This document shows positions 12,551-64,000 of a stretch of DNA of 64,000 bases, piece by piece; positions within the stretch are counted from its first letter, which is position 1, and each line of letters opens with the position of its first letter. The stretch covers positions 40,253,303 to 40,317,302 of the forward strand of contig NC_090177.1 of assembly GCF_024679245.1 (NCBI RefSeq), written 5' to 3'. The stretch is from Pseudorasbora parva (taxonomy: Eukaryota; Chordata; Actinopteri; Cypriniformes; Gobionidae). The notes beneath the pieces are model-generated. The model saw nothing but the letters and a program-made list of their open reading frames with translations. It did no database searches and was not told the origin of the DNA. The position numbers were made by a program, and so were the translations under genes.

Positions 12551-13433
12551 CATACAACACGATTTTACCATCCAGCTAGGTTCATCATTGATTACCCCTT
12601 CAAAGTCGGTCAGAAAGCTTGGAGTAATATTTGATGACCAGCTGTCCTTCAAAGACCACATCTCATAGACGGCTCGGTCATGCAGGTTTGCATTGCACAA
12701 CATCAGGAAAATCAGACCGTTCCTTACGGAGCATGCAACACAGCTTCTTGTCCAAGCCCTGGTCATTTCTAGACTTGACTATTGCAATGCGCTTCTGGCT
12801 GGACTTCCATCTTGTGCAATCAAACCGCTGCAAATGATCCAGAACGCTGCGGCACGTCTTGTCTTCAATGAGCCCAAAAGGGCTCATGTCACACCTCTAT
12901 TCATCTCTCTGCATTGGCTACCACTCGCTGCCCGGATCAAATTCAAAGCTCTGACTCTTGCTTATGGATCTTCCACAAGCTCAGCACCCGCATACTTCGA
13001 CTCACTCCTACGAGTCTACACCCCCACCAGAAGCCTTCGCTCAGCTAATGAGCGGAGGCTTGTGGTACCATCACAGAGAGGCATGAAATCCCTCTCCAGG
13101 ACTTTTTCTTTCATTGTTCCTGGTTGGTGGAATGAACTTCCGTCCTCCATACACACGACAGAATCACTCGCTTCATTCAAAAGACAGGTAAAAACTCATC
13201 TCTTCCATGAGCACTTAATCTTAGATAAAAAAATAAACAAAAAAAAACCCTCCCCTCTATTTCTCTTTTCTTATTCCCTTCTCTGGTTTTTTCTACTCTG
13301 AGCGGTATACAAATTTTGGTATTTAGTGCACGTTTTGTGTTTTCTGCCTCTTCTTGACGGATCGCTTCCTGTACTCCTGAGTTGTAAGTCGCTTTGGATA
13401 AAAGCGTCTGCTAAATGCATAAATGTAAATGTA
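12551..13433 (+). mobile_element. 5'-truncated L2-type LINE
   Basis: The plus strand encodes the C-terminal region of an L2-clade reverse-transcriptase protein, and the copy ends in the characteristic fish L2/SINE tail (gtaagtcgctttggataaaa, then tgcataaatgtaaatg). Only the last third of the ORF is present, as expected from 5' truncation during target-primed reverse transcription. An aaccattt motif at both edges (about 12543-12550 and 13434-13441) may be a target duplication. The start is therefore approximate. Confidence 0.8.
12693..13301 (+). pseudogene. L2 reverse-transcriptase protein, C-terminal end
   Basis: About 200 residues correspond to the thumb and C-terminal region of fish L2 elements: LLVQALVISRLDYCNALL, IQNAAARLVF, then LHWLPLAARIKFKALTL and near the end FSFIVPGWWNELPSSI. 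The family's continuation upstream (LGVIFDDQLSFKDHIS, about 12613-12666) is in a different frame and ends in a stop, so the copy is frameshifted. The polymerase catalytic motif lay farther upstream and is absent. Confidence 0.8.
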
Positions 13434-13488
13434 AACCATTTGCACACATATTTACAAATAATATTAAAAAGTGAGTGAGTACGTTCCA

Positions 13489-14246
13489 GCAATCACTCAC
13501 AATCCTGGCACTGCCATGGTATCTCCCGTCTGCATTTACCACATGTGAATCTGTAGCAGTGAACACATCGCGCAGTGGCATGATTGTTCTTGCATTGGTG
13601 TTTGACCTGACACATGGCTCTTTTTCCAGGGCTAGGTGTGGAGGGTTGTGTCCGAAGCAATTGTTCTTTTCTTGCCTTCTTCGCACACATATGAGAGTTA
13701 GCCAACTCTCTTGCAAGCTCCACCAGGAAGTCCATCCATCTTTCCGCCCTTCCGGTGCATGCTTGATACAGCACATGTGCATTCAGTGCAGCCATGTCAA
13801 TCATGTTATAGAACACGGCAACTGGTCTGCGCCGTGTCCCTGTGCGGACAGTGTACTCCCGCACAATCTGGTCCATCACATCCACGCGCACTTTGTGGTG
13901 TTGTAAAGGGTGAGAGTGTTTGGCTTCCTTTTGGTGGTATCATCAGTCTAAAACATGCTGTGCATGCTGCTAAGAATGTAGACAGTCTTCTTCTGTTTGG
14001 CGCATACGCCGTCAGCGTAAAATTAGAAACACATAAACATAGAACCACAAAAGACCTTCAAGATACCTGAGTGGTGAATTCATTGCGATCTGTGTGTCTA
14101 GCGGATTGAGGGGTTTCCCGGCAAATCTTGTTGACTGTGCCGAGGATGGTGGTTTTCCGGCTAAGAAGTTTATGCGCAAGTGACAGCGATGTGAAGAAAT
14201 TGCCCATGGTAACATTTCTGCCCATGCCCATGTGAGACATGGTCAA
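13489..14246 (-). pseudogene. piggyBac transposase, C-terminal half, frameshifted
   Basis: Two frames on the minus strand match successive parts of a piggyBac transposase. The upstream piece (about 14058-14246) contains GRNVTMGNFFTSLSLAHKLL. The downstream piece (13493-13891) contains RVDVMDQIVREYTVRTGTRR, whose aspartates include the usual third catalytic Asp, then a C-terminal cysteine-rich zinc-binding tail with CVHCYRFTCGKC and CQDC. At least one frameshift separates them, around 13900-14050. The N-terminal catalytic part is deleted. It lies within TTAA-flanked ends, so identity is secure although function is lost. Confidence 0.88.
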
Positions 14247-14854
14247 TCAAGTTCTCTGCTTTTAGCAGCCCTCCCTCCCCCACACATACAAACAAGCCAC
14301 CAGCAACCATTCACACACACACCCCCAACCCCCCTGCAGATTGCTCAGGTAATGACCATATTTACACATGAATTGATGCTAATGATAGCCAAAAGACTAG
14401 CCAGTTAGCATCCACTTGGCTAAAGGAGGGTTACAAATCTCTGGGACTTCTAGTGTTAAAAGCATCATTATACTTAACCCTCTGGGGTTCTTCATTTATG
14501 GGTCACACTCAGGACCTTCGGGTCTAAAAGGACCCGGAGGGCGGGATTAAGATAAAAACATTTTTGAGTAAAATCATTGAAATATATTTTTGTTCAATAA
14601 TAATTTTTCTTTTCTTTTTTGGTGTTTTGAGATAATTTTATGATTTATAATTAATATTAATGCAATAACTTTGACCCATTTTTTCCCACTGAATATAATT
14701 TAAAAAAAAATCTTTTTTTAAAGCTGTATTTTATTTTAGATTCAAGCCTAGGCCTCATGAAAGCTATTTTTTTTTATTTGATTGGTGCCATCTGGTGGAC
14801 ACATTGAGCATTTTTATCACGCAATAGCACATTTTTACCACTATAGTTGATTTA

Positions 14855-14856
<2 letters not shown>

Positions 14857-14946
<90 letters not shown>
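14857..14946. repeat. (GT)45 microsatellite
   Basis: An uninterrupted dinucleotide run inside the TTAA element. Open Cys-Val frames across it are artefacts. Confidence 0.99.
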
Positions 14947-14949
<3 letters not shown>

Positions 14950-15028
14950 GCGCTCTTGATGTTTTAGAGATTCACCCCTTCACTGTTGAGTCCTTTTTTT
15001 CTGCATCCTGGCTGATTTGTGGATTATA

Positions 15029-16533
15029 CAGGCCCTTTTAAAAAAAAATTGCATATTGTGATAGTTCATTATTTTCCATAATGTAATGATAAAAATTTAA
15101 CTTTCATATATTTTAGATTCATTGCACACCAACTGAAATATTTCAGGTCTTTTATTGTTTTAATACTGATCTAAAAAAAAAAAAAGCATATTTCATCCGA
15201 CCAATAAAAGAAAAGTGTTTTTAATACAAAAAAAGTCAACCTTCAAATAATTATGTTCAGTTCTGCACTCAATACTTGGTGGGGAATCCTTTTGCAGAAA
15301 TGACTGCTTCAGTGCGGCGTGGCATGGAGGCGATCAGCCTGAGGCACTGCTGAGGTGTTCTGGAGGCCCAGGATGCTTCGATAGCGGCCTTAAGCTCATC
15401 CAGAGTGTTGGGTCTTGCGTCTCTCAACTTTCTCTTCACAATATCCCACAGATTCTCTATGGGGTTCAGGTCAGGAGAGTTGGCAGGCCAATTGAGCACA
15501 GTAATACCATGGTCAGTAAACCATTTACCAGTGGTTTTGGCACTGTGAGCAGGTGCCAGGTCGTGCTAAAAAACCAAATCTTCATCTCCATAAAGCTTTT
15601 CAGCAGATGGAAGCATGAAGTGCTCCAAAATCTCCTGATAGCGAGCTGCATTGACCTTTCCCTTGATAAAACACAGTGGACCAACACCAGCAGCTGACAT
15701 GGCACCCCAGACCATCACTGACTGTGGGTACTTGACACTGGACTTCAGGCATTTTGGCATTTCCTTCTCCCCAGTCTTCCTCCAGACTCTGGCACCTTGA
15801 TTTCAGAATGACATGCAAAATTTGCTTTCATCTTAAAAAAGTACTGACCACTGAGCAACAGTCCAGTGCTGCTTCTCTGTAGCCCAAAAGTGTCTTGACC
15901 TGGGGAATGTGGCACCTGTAGCCCATTTCCTGCACACGCCTGTGCACGGCGGCTCTGGATGTTTCTACTCCAGACTCAGTCCACTGCTTCCGCAGGTCCC
16001 CCAAGGTCTGGAATCAGTCCTTCTCCACAATCTTCCTCAGGGTCCGCTCACCTCTTCTCGTTGTGCAGCGTTTTTTGCCACACTTTTTCCTTCCCACAGA
16101 CTTCCCACTGAGGTGCCTTGATATGTCTTTCTGTGTCTTCCCCTCTCGCTTGAGGGTGTCAATGATGGCCTTCTGGACAGCAGTCAGGTCGGCAGTCTTA
16201 CCCATGATTGTGGTTTTGAGTAATGAACCAGGCTGGGAGTTTTTAAAAGCCTCAGGAATCTTTTGCAGGTGTTTAGAGTTAATTAGTTGATTCAGATGAT
16301 TAGGTTAATAGCTCGTTTAGAGAACCTTTTCATGACATGCTAATTTTTTGAGACAGGAATTTTGGGTTTTCATGAGCTGTCTGCCAAAATCATCAGTATT
16401 AAAACAATAAAAGACCTGAAATATTCCAGTTGGTGTGCAATGAAACTAAAATATATGAAAGTAAAATTTTTATCATTACATTATGGAAAATAATCAACTT
16501 TATCACAATATGCAAATTTTTGAGAAGGACCTG
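15029..16533. mobile_element. Tc1-like transposon, inactive copy
   Basis: A 1,505-bp element has inverted ends starting caggccctttt and long terminal repeats of roughly 140 bp (about 15029-15165 against 16395-16533), flanked by TA at 15027-15028 and 16534-16535. It carries a frameshifted transposase on the minus strand. Size and TA duplications match the Tc1 family. Confidence 0.9.
15269..16205 (-). pseudogene. Tc1-like DDE transposase, frameshifted
   Basis: The minus strand starts MGKTADLTAVQKAIIDTLKR (helix-turn-helix) at 16205. It continues in other frames through a central segment with SVMVWGAMSAAGVGPLCFI and ends near 15269 with [19 protein letters not shown], the block carrying the last catalytic Glu of the DD34E triad. 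Several frameshifts and stops (for example around 15560-15600 and 15800-16010) break the frame. No full-length protein can be made. Confidence 0.87.
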
Positions 16534-16802
16534 TATGCACAAAAAACTCAACAAAAAATATTTTTGCCAATTTCCCATTCATTTCCTATGGGGTCATTTT
16601 TCACCCGAAGGCCCTGAGTGTTACTATTTTTTTTACACTTAGAATTTTCAAATCCTGTCCCCAGTTTTTTTGGATGATCATATACCAAGTACCAATAAAG
16701 TCACCAAGTTTCATACCATTCGGATGAAGCTACGATTTTTAACATTTCTTTAAAAAAAAAAAATTTGGGGTCAGAAATGACCGAAGAACCCCAGAGGGTT
16801 AA

Positions 16803-17372
16803 ACTGCAAACACATGAGGAGAGTCTCTGCATTAAAGACACACACATGGCAGATCAACGAGCGGCTGCATTTCTCTCCGGTACGGCAGGAGATTAAACTG
16901 AATGTGGAGGATTTGAACTGAGTCCATTAAAGATGACGAAGTCGTAACTTATGTCCGAAAGCTGGCATACTCTTCTGCTACACACTCCAAAGTATATTCT
17001 TCACAAAAAGAGTACATATTTTAGGACGTAAAATAAGTAGGAGAATTAGGACGCAGCACTAGTCATCGTCACCTCAGCTCCGCCCACGTCCCGCCTCTTT
17101 TCCCATTTTCTGTTATCCGGGCGTGACGCGCTGCCACTCATCTCTACTTTACGCTTCAGAATGACTCTCAGACACTACGTCCATATTTTTTACAGTCCAT
17201 GGTTCAAAGTTCACCTTAAAGTGAATTTTACATAATATGTTGAATTTAAAACATGTCATTAACAGGACTTTTAAACGATAAGAAATTACATTCAGAAATA
17301 ACGTTACTAGACCCGTCTTTGTTTTGTATTTTTGTTAGCTGTGGATACACATGTATGACTTTTACAAACAAT
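16803..17372. other. 3' flank of the TRIM gene
   Basis: This stretch includes the probable right end of the outer element at about 17058 and must contain the 3' UTR of the minus-strand TRIM gene. I found no clear minus-strand AATAAA close to the stop codon, so the polyadenylation site is unplaced. Confidence 0.4.
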
Positions 17373-58419
<41,047 letters not shown>

Positions 58420-59090
58420 TTTCACTGTTTTAGAGCACCAGCGAACGAGTATATAACGAGAAATATAGCCTATATATATTTATTCAGAATCACATAAAAC
58501 CCTGCTGTCTATTTAGAAATAAACGTCTGAAAGCATTTCTCGTCTTCTCTTACACTTAGAGAGACACTAACTGAGAAAAAAAGAGTCGCTATGACAGAAA
58601 GTAAAAACACAGAGACAGTCAAGTCCGTGCACGTTTTTAATCACCCTTGGGTGTTAAAGCAGGTCAGAATCAGAATTTCTCTCCTGTGACGTGGCTGGAC
58701 GAGCGCAGTTTTCCTCCATGTTTTGAACCGAGGTCAAGTCGGGACACAGAACTGTTCAAGGGGGTGGGTCCTCAATAAAAGGCTTGGCAAAACCAATGGT
58801 ATGTACCTTGGCTTAGATGTATGTACGAGCAATTTAACAAAATTAGATGGCGCAAACAAACGGAATCACACCGTTAATACAAGACTGACTATTGTTAAAG
58901 CTGCATTCCTTAACTTTTTGTGGTTAAAAATTATCAAAAATAATTGTAGGCTATCCAAATAGGATCAACATTTATAAAATATTTCTAAAATAACAGGTTT
59001 AAAACATATTTAAACGGCTCATATTAAAAAAACACACACATGCAAATAAACAACCAACAAATAATTATCTTACAGTTTTTCTCGATTGCT
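58420..59090 (-). promoter_or_regulatory. 5' flank of the TRIM gene
   Basis: It must contain the 5' UTR and proximal promoter of the minus-strand gene, unless an upstream non-coding exon exists. I see no convincing TATA box at a sensible distance; the tatatac about 30 bases before the ATG is too close. An ISRE-like site is listed separately. Confidence 0.4.
58597..58607 (+). promoter_or_regulatory. ISRE-like motif upstream of TRIM
   Basis: gaaagtaaaac-like wording (gaaagtaaaaac) matches the interferon-response consensus GAAANNGAAAC with one mismatch, about 180 bp upstream of the ATG. Orientation is not critical for such sites. A chance match is quite possible in this A-rich DNA. Confidence 0.25.
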
Positions 59091-59285
59091 TAAAGCAGCA
59101 CTAGGTAACTTTTCAACCTTCATAATATATTTTTTAAGACGGTAAAAAGAATTTTAAGACTCTTGTGATGATAAATCGACTTACAATAGGTTGAATGACA
59201 CGTCTGCCATAGCCTGATGGGGTCTTTATCGTTTTTAATCGTACTTTTAAACTTCGGGTTTCAGGTAGTAACCCGAGAACAAAAA
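59091..59285. repeat. MITE fragment
   Basis: The stretch beginning ttaaagcagcactaggtaac has the wording of a frequent fish non-autonomous element. The right end is not delimited because the DIRS-like sequence follows directly. Confidence 0.45.
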
Positions 59286-60861
59286 GAACGTCCCCAGTTA
59301 CGACTGTAACCTTAAGCCCCGTTTCCACCACAGGAACTTTACCCAGGAACTAGGAACTTTGGGTGGTACTTCGTGTGTTTAGACCGCAGGAACCAGGGTA
59401 TAAATGAAGTTCCGGGTAAATATTTCCCCCTCCAAACGGCCCTGCTCGCGAGGTAGTACTTTTTCAAAGTTCAGGAACTTTCGAGGGCGGGACTTGGGCG
59501 CTGAACATGCTGATTGGTTGAGCTCACGCAGCATTTTTAAGTTCAACAGGCATTTTTAAAAGCCTTTTGCGAGGTTCGTTCTGCGTTCAATAAATATCAG
59601 TCTTGCTCTCTGTCTGGTGGCGGGCGGTCGTCTCAGCCATCTCACGTTCAATGTCCGTAATAGCTGATAATAATATATTGTCATTTTAAATCTAGCTTTA
59701 CAAGCTTTCTGAATATGCTGCATGCTGCTGAATCTGCATATTAGTGCTCTTTTCTGTCGTTGTTAATTACCTCGTAAACCTATACATAACCAGCAAAAGC
59801 AGCACAGCTTGAATCTCTTCCATACTCGTTATTAATTTTTTTTCACCATGTAAACGACCTGACCGATTACTTTTAAGTGTGTGTCCTTACATGACGTGGC
59901 GGCGTCACGGCGCGCGCCGCGCTCATGTTGACAAGAGAGGAAAGTAAATTTTTCTGAGGGGTAAACTTTTTATTTCGTGAGTTATGAAGATAATGTTGGA
60001 GTAATGACACAACGTATATTGCCCCGGGCAGTTTTTACTTTAACTGCGCCTGACAGAAGATTTTTTTCTCTGGGATGATTATTACACTTTACAACAAATA
60101 GATATAAATAATACTGTATTAGTCCTGGTGGCCGTTAAGAGTTGCTATGGCTACAGTAATCACATTCAGCTGCTGGAGAAAACAGCGGCGACATTTTTGA
60201 TGCGGCAGACAAACTGCATGTGACAAAATGATTGCGATTGAAAGTCATCACATGTAAACATCAGATCGGTTTAGATAACGTCTCATGTAAACAGTCCTTT
60301 CAATCGGTACACTTAAAAATGATTACATGTCCTTCACTGATTTGGAGGAGCAGTCGCGTGCAGTCCTAACGTTACATCACCGGACTAATTTGCCTAATCT
60401 TCTCGGAACTTTATCGCGGTCGAAACGCAGACAGCTGCAGGTCTGGGGGGGAGAAAAGTTCCTGTAAAAAAGTTCCTGGTACAAATTGTTCCAGGTAATT
60501 TTGGTGGAAACGGGGCTTTAGTTCCCTGAGAACAGGGAACGAGACGCTGCGTCAGCTGACGCTATGGGGAACGCCTCCAGCGTGACCGGTGTCTGAAACG
60601 TTTATCCAATCACATCAGTCCTACTGACCGGCGACAGCCTCTGACGTCATCGACGTGCAACCAGGAAGTATAAAAGGGCGCCTCGCAAACACAACCGCAT
60701 TCAATTCGTCTGAAGGGACTGTTCGCAGGCAGGCCCCGAGGCATGGCAAAAGTGACGCAGCGTCTCGTTCCCTGTTCTCAGGGAACTAAGGTTACAGTCG
60801 TAACCGGGGACGTTCCCTTTCGAAAGGGAACTCGAGCTGCGTCAGCTGACGCTATGGGGAA
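59286..60861. mobile_element. DIRS-like terminal hairpin module
   Basis: The left arm (59286-59314 plus 60521-60550) is complementary to the right arm (60755-60816): 30 of 30 bases in the inner part and about 27 of 28 in the outer part. The left arm is split by a MITE. The loop carries a TATA motif (tataaaaggg, about 60669). The inner-arm continuation ctgcgtcagctgacgctatg recurs directly at about 60837-60856. This is the layout of DIRS ends plus an internal complementary region, but no DIRS gene is attached here. Confidence 0.6.
59315..60517. mobile_element. PIF/Harbinger-like MITE with TTA duplication
   Basis: 1,203 bp; ends agccccgtttccacca and its complement, flanked by TTA at 59312-59314 and 60518-60520. 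Ggaacttt motifs are repeated near the ends. No coding region. A 3-bp TWA duplication points to the PIF/Harbinger superfamily. Confidence 0.82.
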
Positions 60862-63800
60862 CGATATACCCACGCCGCCATGCCGAGGGGAGTGCATGCC
60901 TACTGGCAGTGACATCTGTCAGGACAAGCAAATTCAACTGAAATGCCTGAACCACTCCACCTCTGGTCACATTAGGCTGTCAGTGACAGCATTCCCTACG
61001 GTCATAGCCCGAGCTGTGGCCTTGGGGCACCTTCATGTACCCTACCCCGGCCGCTCAAAGGCCTGGAACCAACCTGTTCGACAGAAGGGGTTCTTTTAAG
61101 GGAATGTGGCTAGGGGACCCGAGAGCGCCCCAGCCAGTCACTATTCGGGGAGAACTTCACCGAATGCCACCAGGGAGGCTTGATCTGGCGTCACTATGCG
61201 GGACGCTTCCGTCTGCCAACCCAGTCTGTTAACAACAGAGCCTCTGGAAACTCGCCTCCGGAGAGGCATCAAGCTGAGGGACTGCGAACTGGCAGTGTCC
61301 GCCTCAGGCCGGAACTCAGAGACGGGCTATCCAGGAGAACAGCGCTCAGCGTAGTGCTTTCCCACCCTTGCTAGCGAGGGGAGTCAGCTGCTCGATCCTA
61401 GGATCTACCGAGCACATACATTACAGGGGTGCTCAGGAGGCCTGAGAAGGCCTACGGGCTGATCTAACAGGGAGGCCCCGAGGGGCCTACGACCAACTGA
61501 CCAGGCCCAGGCGGCCGTAAGCTCACAGACAACCCTCATAAGAGGGGAGCTCTTAAGCCTGCCTGGTAGGTACCATGCTGTAGGCAACCTATGCAGGTCC
61601 CTGTCCTGTAGGGACCGCATAGCAGCAGTGTAAACTCGTCGTGCTAGAGTATCCACCCGCCATCAGGTGCTGCCGGCTAGGACCGAAGCCTGATGGCAGG
61701 AACCACTAGCTGTCAGCTTGAGTTCCAGTTCTGTGTCTCCTTCCAAGGAACCCGTTCCCCCAGGGAGGCCCCGCAGGGAGGCCCCGCAGGGCCTACTACT
61801 TGCCAGGCTACTCGTAGCCGGCACTGCGGCCGGGGAACGACCTCAGGGAGGCCTGGTGAGGCCTGCTACCTGATAGCAGATCATGCTAGCCGCTCTGGCT
61901 AGCAACCATGCTCACTGCTCATCCTCCGAGAGGCCTAGCGAGGCCTAATCCCTGTCACCCAGTGGCCGAGGCCCTGGACCACCCCCTCAGGGGAAGCCAG
62001 ATGAGGCCTGCTGCAACCCAGCAGGCCCTCAGGGAGGCCTGGTGAGGCCTGCTACCTGCCATCTGGTGACTGGAGCCCAGGAACTGTTATCCAGCGCTAG
62101 TTCCCTGGAGTACCCCCTCAGGGGAAGCCAGATGAGGCCTGCTGCATCCCAGCAGGCCCTCAGGGAGGCCCCGCGAGGCCTACTACCTAATCCAGTGACT
62201 GAAGCCCAGGAACGACCCCTTGGGGGAAGCCAGACGAGGCTTACTGCTACCACGGCAGGCCCTCAGGGAGGCCTGGTGAGGCCTACTACCTGCCGTCTAA
62301 CACCTGAAGCACGGGAATACCCTCTCAAGGGAAGCCCGGCAAGGCCTGCTGCACCCCAGCAGGCCCTCAGGGAGGCCTAGGGAGGCCTACTAACTGGGCT
62401 TGTAGCCATGCCAGCGACGAATGCTCGCTGGCAGGTCGGATGAATGCTGGCCGCTCCACGTCGGGCTGACAGTGGCTGTCTGCTTGGCTGACGAAGAACT
62501 AGTCGTCCAGTTACTACCTGGGGACTCATCCCCTGGGAGGCCCTACGGGGCCTGCCTGTTGACGAGACACTGCTGTTTGTGACAACAAAAGGGAAGATTT
62601 TTTTTTTTTTTTACCATCCCGCACACGGGCCCCGATGTCGTCACTCCAACTAGAAGGCCTGTCGAGGCCTCCTGTTCAGAGTCTACTGCCTGGACTGTCC
62701 GGGCTGGCTGCTCACAGCTCACAGCTGGCTTCATTCGGAGGCTCACGGGGTCCTCCCTGCGAAGCCCAGTCTCCTCCGGCAGAACCTACAACACAGACCT
62801 AATTGCATCGCCAAAGCGGTGTACTCAGCACAAACATGCTCTTACAACCCCTTTAAGTGAGGGGAGTTCACCTTACCACACCAGCCCTGTGGAGACCGCT
62901 GCTATTTCCAGCGGCCGGCCGTTTACTCCAAGGCGTCAGCCATGGCGATGCTTGGCTTCCCAGGGGAGCATCCAACGCTGGGCCCTCAAGAGGCACGCAG
63001 GTTGTGCGTGTCCCTCACCCCGAGCCCTATGAAAGGTGGAGCAAAAACACAGGGCAAAATTATTGCAATATGCAAATAATGGTTACCACAGTCCCACATC
63101 CCTTGGATGGGATAAAAGTATTTGGCCCAAGTGACCCACAAACCTTACTTACCGCCTTACAGGCTAAGTTGCAAATCTATAATGCTCTCACCTTTTCCCA
63201 TCTGCATTACCGCACCCCCGAGGGCAGACCCGGGGGCGGGCCCTGGCCAGGCGACTCTCACATGAGAGGAGGCTGAATAGGGGTTATCATCCTGTAAAAA
63301 CACAGCCTAAGCTAACTGTGCTCTCTTTTTGTAGCCTGACCATGGCATGCCTGTATACCAGTCTCTGCTAAGGCTGGGAGCACCCACCCTAGCAACTTAA
63401 CGTCCCAAGCCCATATCTCGAGGGTTGGGTACACATATGCTTCGTTCGTGTGTTAGCCTACTCACCCCCGCGCTTACTTACGTCCGCAGGGGTTAACGCT
63501 ACAACACTTGCCCTCCGGTGGCCCGGAGCTTTTAGCCGAACCGCTAGGGACACCCACACTCGCTTAGTTTCTCCTCTTGAAACATATTTCCGCGAAAATG
63601 AGCGGTAACCACTCTCAGCGCACTGAGAGAACACACCACAGTAACATGTTTACTTTGCTGGCTTAACGTGACGGCTACTCTCCACTAGCGAGGCTAGCTC
63701 TCACCAGCCGTCTCACGGCTTCCCTCAATAGATCGTTCCGGCCACCAAACGGGGAAAAATCTGTCACAACACACCCTCGGCGGGGAGCACACAGCATTTT

Positions 63801-64000
63801 AAGAATATAAAACGTCCCTCATACTGAGGGCTTACCCGCTGTCCACCGGCGCGTGATGTCATCCATGCACAGGCATATACTCACAGCATCCAGCGTGCGG
63901 ACACACCGCCCGAGGGTTGTTTTCCGATGAGGCGTCCAACGCTGAATCTCCCTCTACGACCCCTCATGCCCACTCAGGGAAGCGGTCGAGTTTACTCAGA
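60862..64000. other. GC-rich AGGCC-repeat tract, no recognised gene
   Basis: From about 61430 to 62560 the sequence is built of degenerate copies of cagggaggcctggtgaggcc followed by tactacctg and aggggaagccagatgaggcc-type units, roughly 60-150 bp apart. Only short frames occur, in several frames and on both strands; none has a recognisable motif (for example 60743-61099, 62042-62380, 62857-63276). It follows a DIRS-like terminus, so it may be interior of a large non-autonomous retroelement that runs past the window end. About 62590-62612 is a T-run. Confidence 0.45.

Larger units (their letters stand above)
12260..14455. mobile_element. piggyBac-like transposon remnant with TTAA duplications
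   Basis: Inverted ends cactagaagtcccagaga (12260-12277) and its complement (14438-14455) are each flanked by TTAA (12256-12259 and 14456-14459), the diagnostic piggyBac target site. The minus strand carries the C-terminal half of a piggyBac transposase. An L2 retrotransposon fragment has inserted between the coding remnant and the left end. The N-terminal part of the transposase is missing, so this copy is inactive although its ends look intact. Confidence 0.88.
14478..16798. mobile_element. Second TTAA-flanked element, interrupted by Tc1
   Basis: Inverted ends ccctctggggttctt (from 14478) and its complement (to 16798) are each flanked by TTAA (14474-14477 and 16799-16802), so it used a piggyBac-type target site. 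The original element was only about 0.8 kb and shows no transposase: a piggyBac-type MITE. It contains a 90-bp (GT)n tract and was later hit by a Tc1 transposon. It begins only 22 bp after the end of the neighbouring piggyBac-like element. Confidence 0.8.
11863..17058. mobile_element. Possible outer TIR element enclosing two TTAA transposons
   Basis: The sequence ctgcgtctcaattcgcatac at about 11863 is mirrored by a diverged inverted copy near 17037-17056 (gagaattaggacgcag). If these are the ends of one element, it was about 0.7 kb before being filled by the piggyBac-type elements inside. The internal wording (atagtattcg, aaaagagtacatatttt) fits a common fish MITE. Target duplications are not clear, so this is tentative. 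Confidence 0.4.

Noticed and set aside
12299..12766. 155-codon minus-strand frame
   Set aside because: It crosses from piggyBac untranslated sequence into the antisense of the L2 fragment; no family resemblance.
62042..62380. 112-codon frame in the AGGCC-rich tract
   Set aside because: Several frames on both strands stay open in this GC-rich repeat; no motif supports any of them.

Overview
The window reads as nuclear DNA of a teleost fish, most likely a cyprinid. It has no bacterial-style operons. It holds one spliced vertebrate gene (a TRIM35-like E3 ligase) in a dense mass of elements typical of carp-family genomes: Tc1, hAT, piggyBac, pogo and PIF-type DNA elements, L2, Ty3/gypsy, endogenous-retrovirus-like LTR elements and DIRS. 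Microsatellites are long and frequent. All calls come from reading the sequence; no database search was run.

The one host gene runs on the minus strand from 58419 (ATG) to 17373 (stop). Six exons joined at GT/AG sites give an uninterrupted 443-residue RING, B-box, coiled-coil, PRY-SPRY protein: exon 1 58018-58419, exon 2 57713-57796, exon 3 36230-36460, exon 4 36130-36152, exon 5 35938-36056, exon 6 17373-17845. Introns 1, 3 and 4 are short (221, 77 and 73 bp). Introns 2 (21.3 kb) and 5 (18.1 kb) are inflated almost entirely by transposons.

Region by region. 1-17.3 kb is downstream of the gene: a degraded DNA transposon, tetranucleotide repeats, a Tc1 fragment, a 4.3 kb composite with a large fold-back and a pogo-derived insert, a hAT MITE with perfect 8-bp duplications, and two TTAA-flanked piggyBac-type elements in tandem (one hit by L2, one by Tc1). 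17.8-35.9 kb is intron 5: a three-deep nest (TIR element, hAT, young LTR element), an intact Tc1 transposon, and a 10.2 kb minus-strand Ty3/gypsy element with a 1,270-codon gag-protease-integrase frame but no reverse transcriptase. 36.5-57.7 kb is intron 2: a 31-bp minisatellite, then a four-deep nest (TIR element, DIRS retrotransposon, 11.2 kb LTR element, 3.1 kb TAA-flanked DNA transposon). 58.4-64 kb is the 5' flank of the gene, a DIRS-like hairpin terminus split by a PIF-like MITE, and a GC-rich AGGCC-repeat tract without recognisable genes.

The mobile elements do not work together as a pathway; they record successive insertions. Several look recent: near-identical LTR pairs, an intact Tc1 transposase, and a DIRS element whose only evident lesion is the LTR-element insertion. 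The most notable points are the TE-inflated TRIM gene, the young but coding-empty 11 kb LTR element with a tRNA-Leu-type primer site, and the gypsy element with a coiled-coil Gag and no RT.
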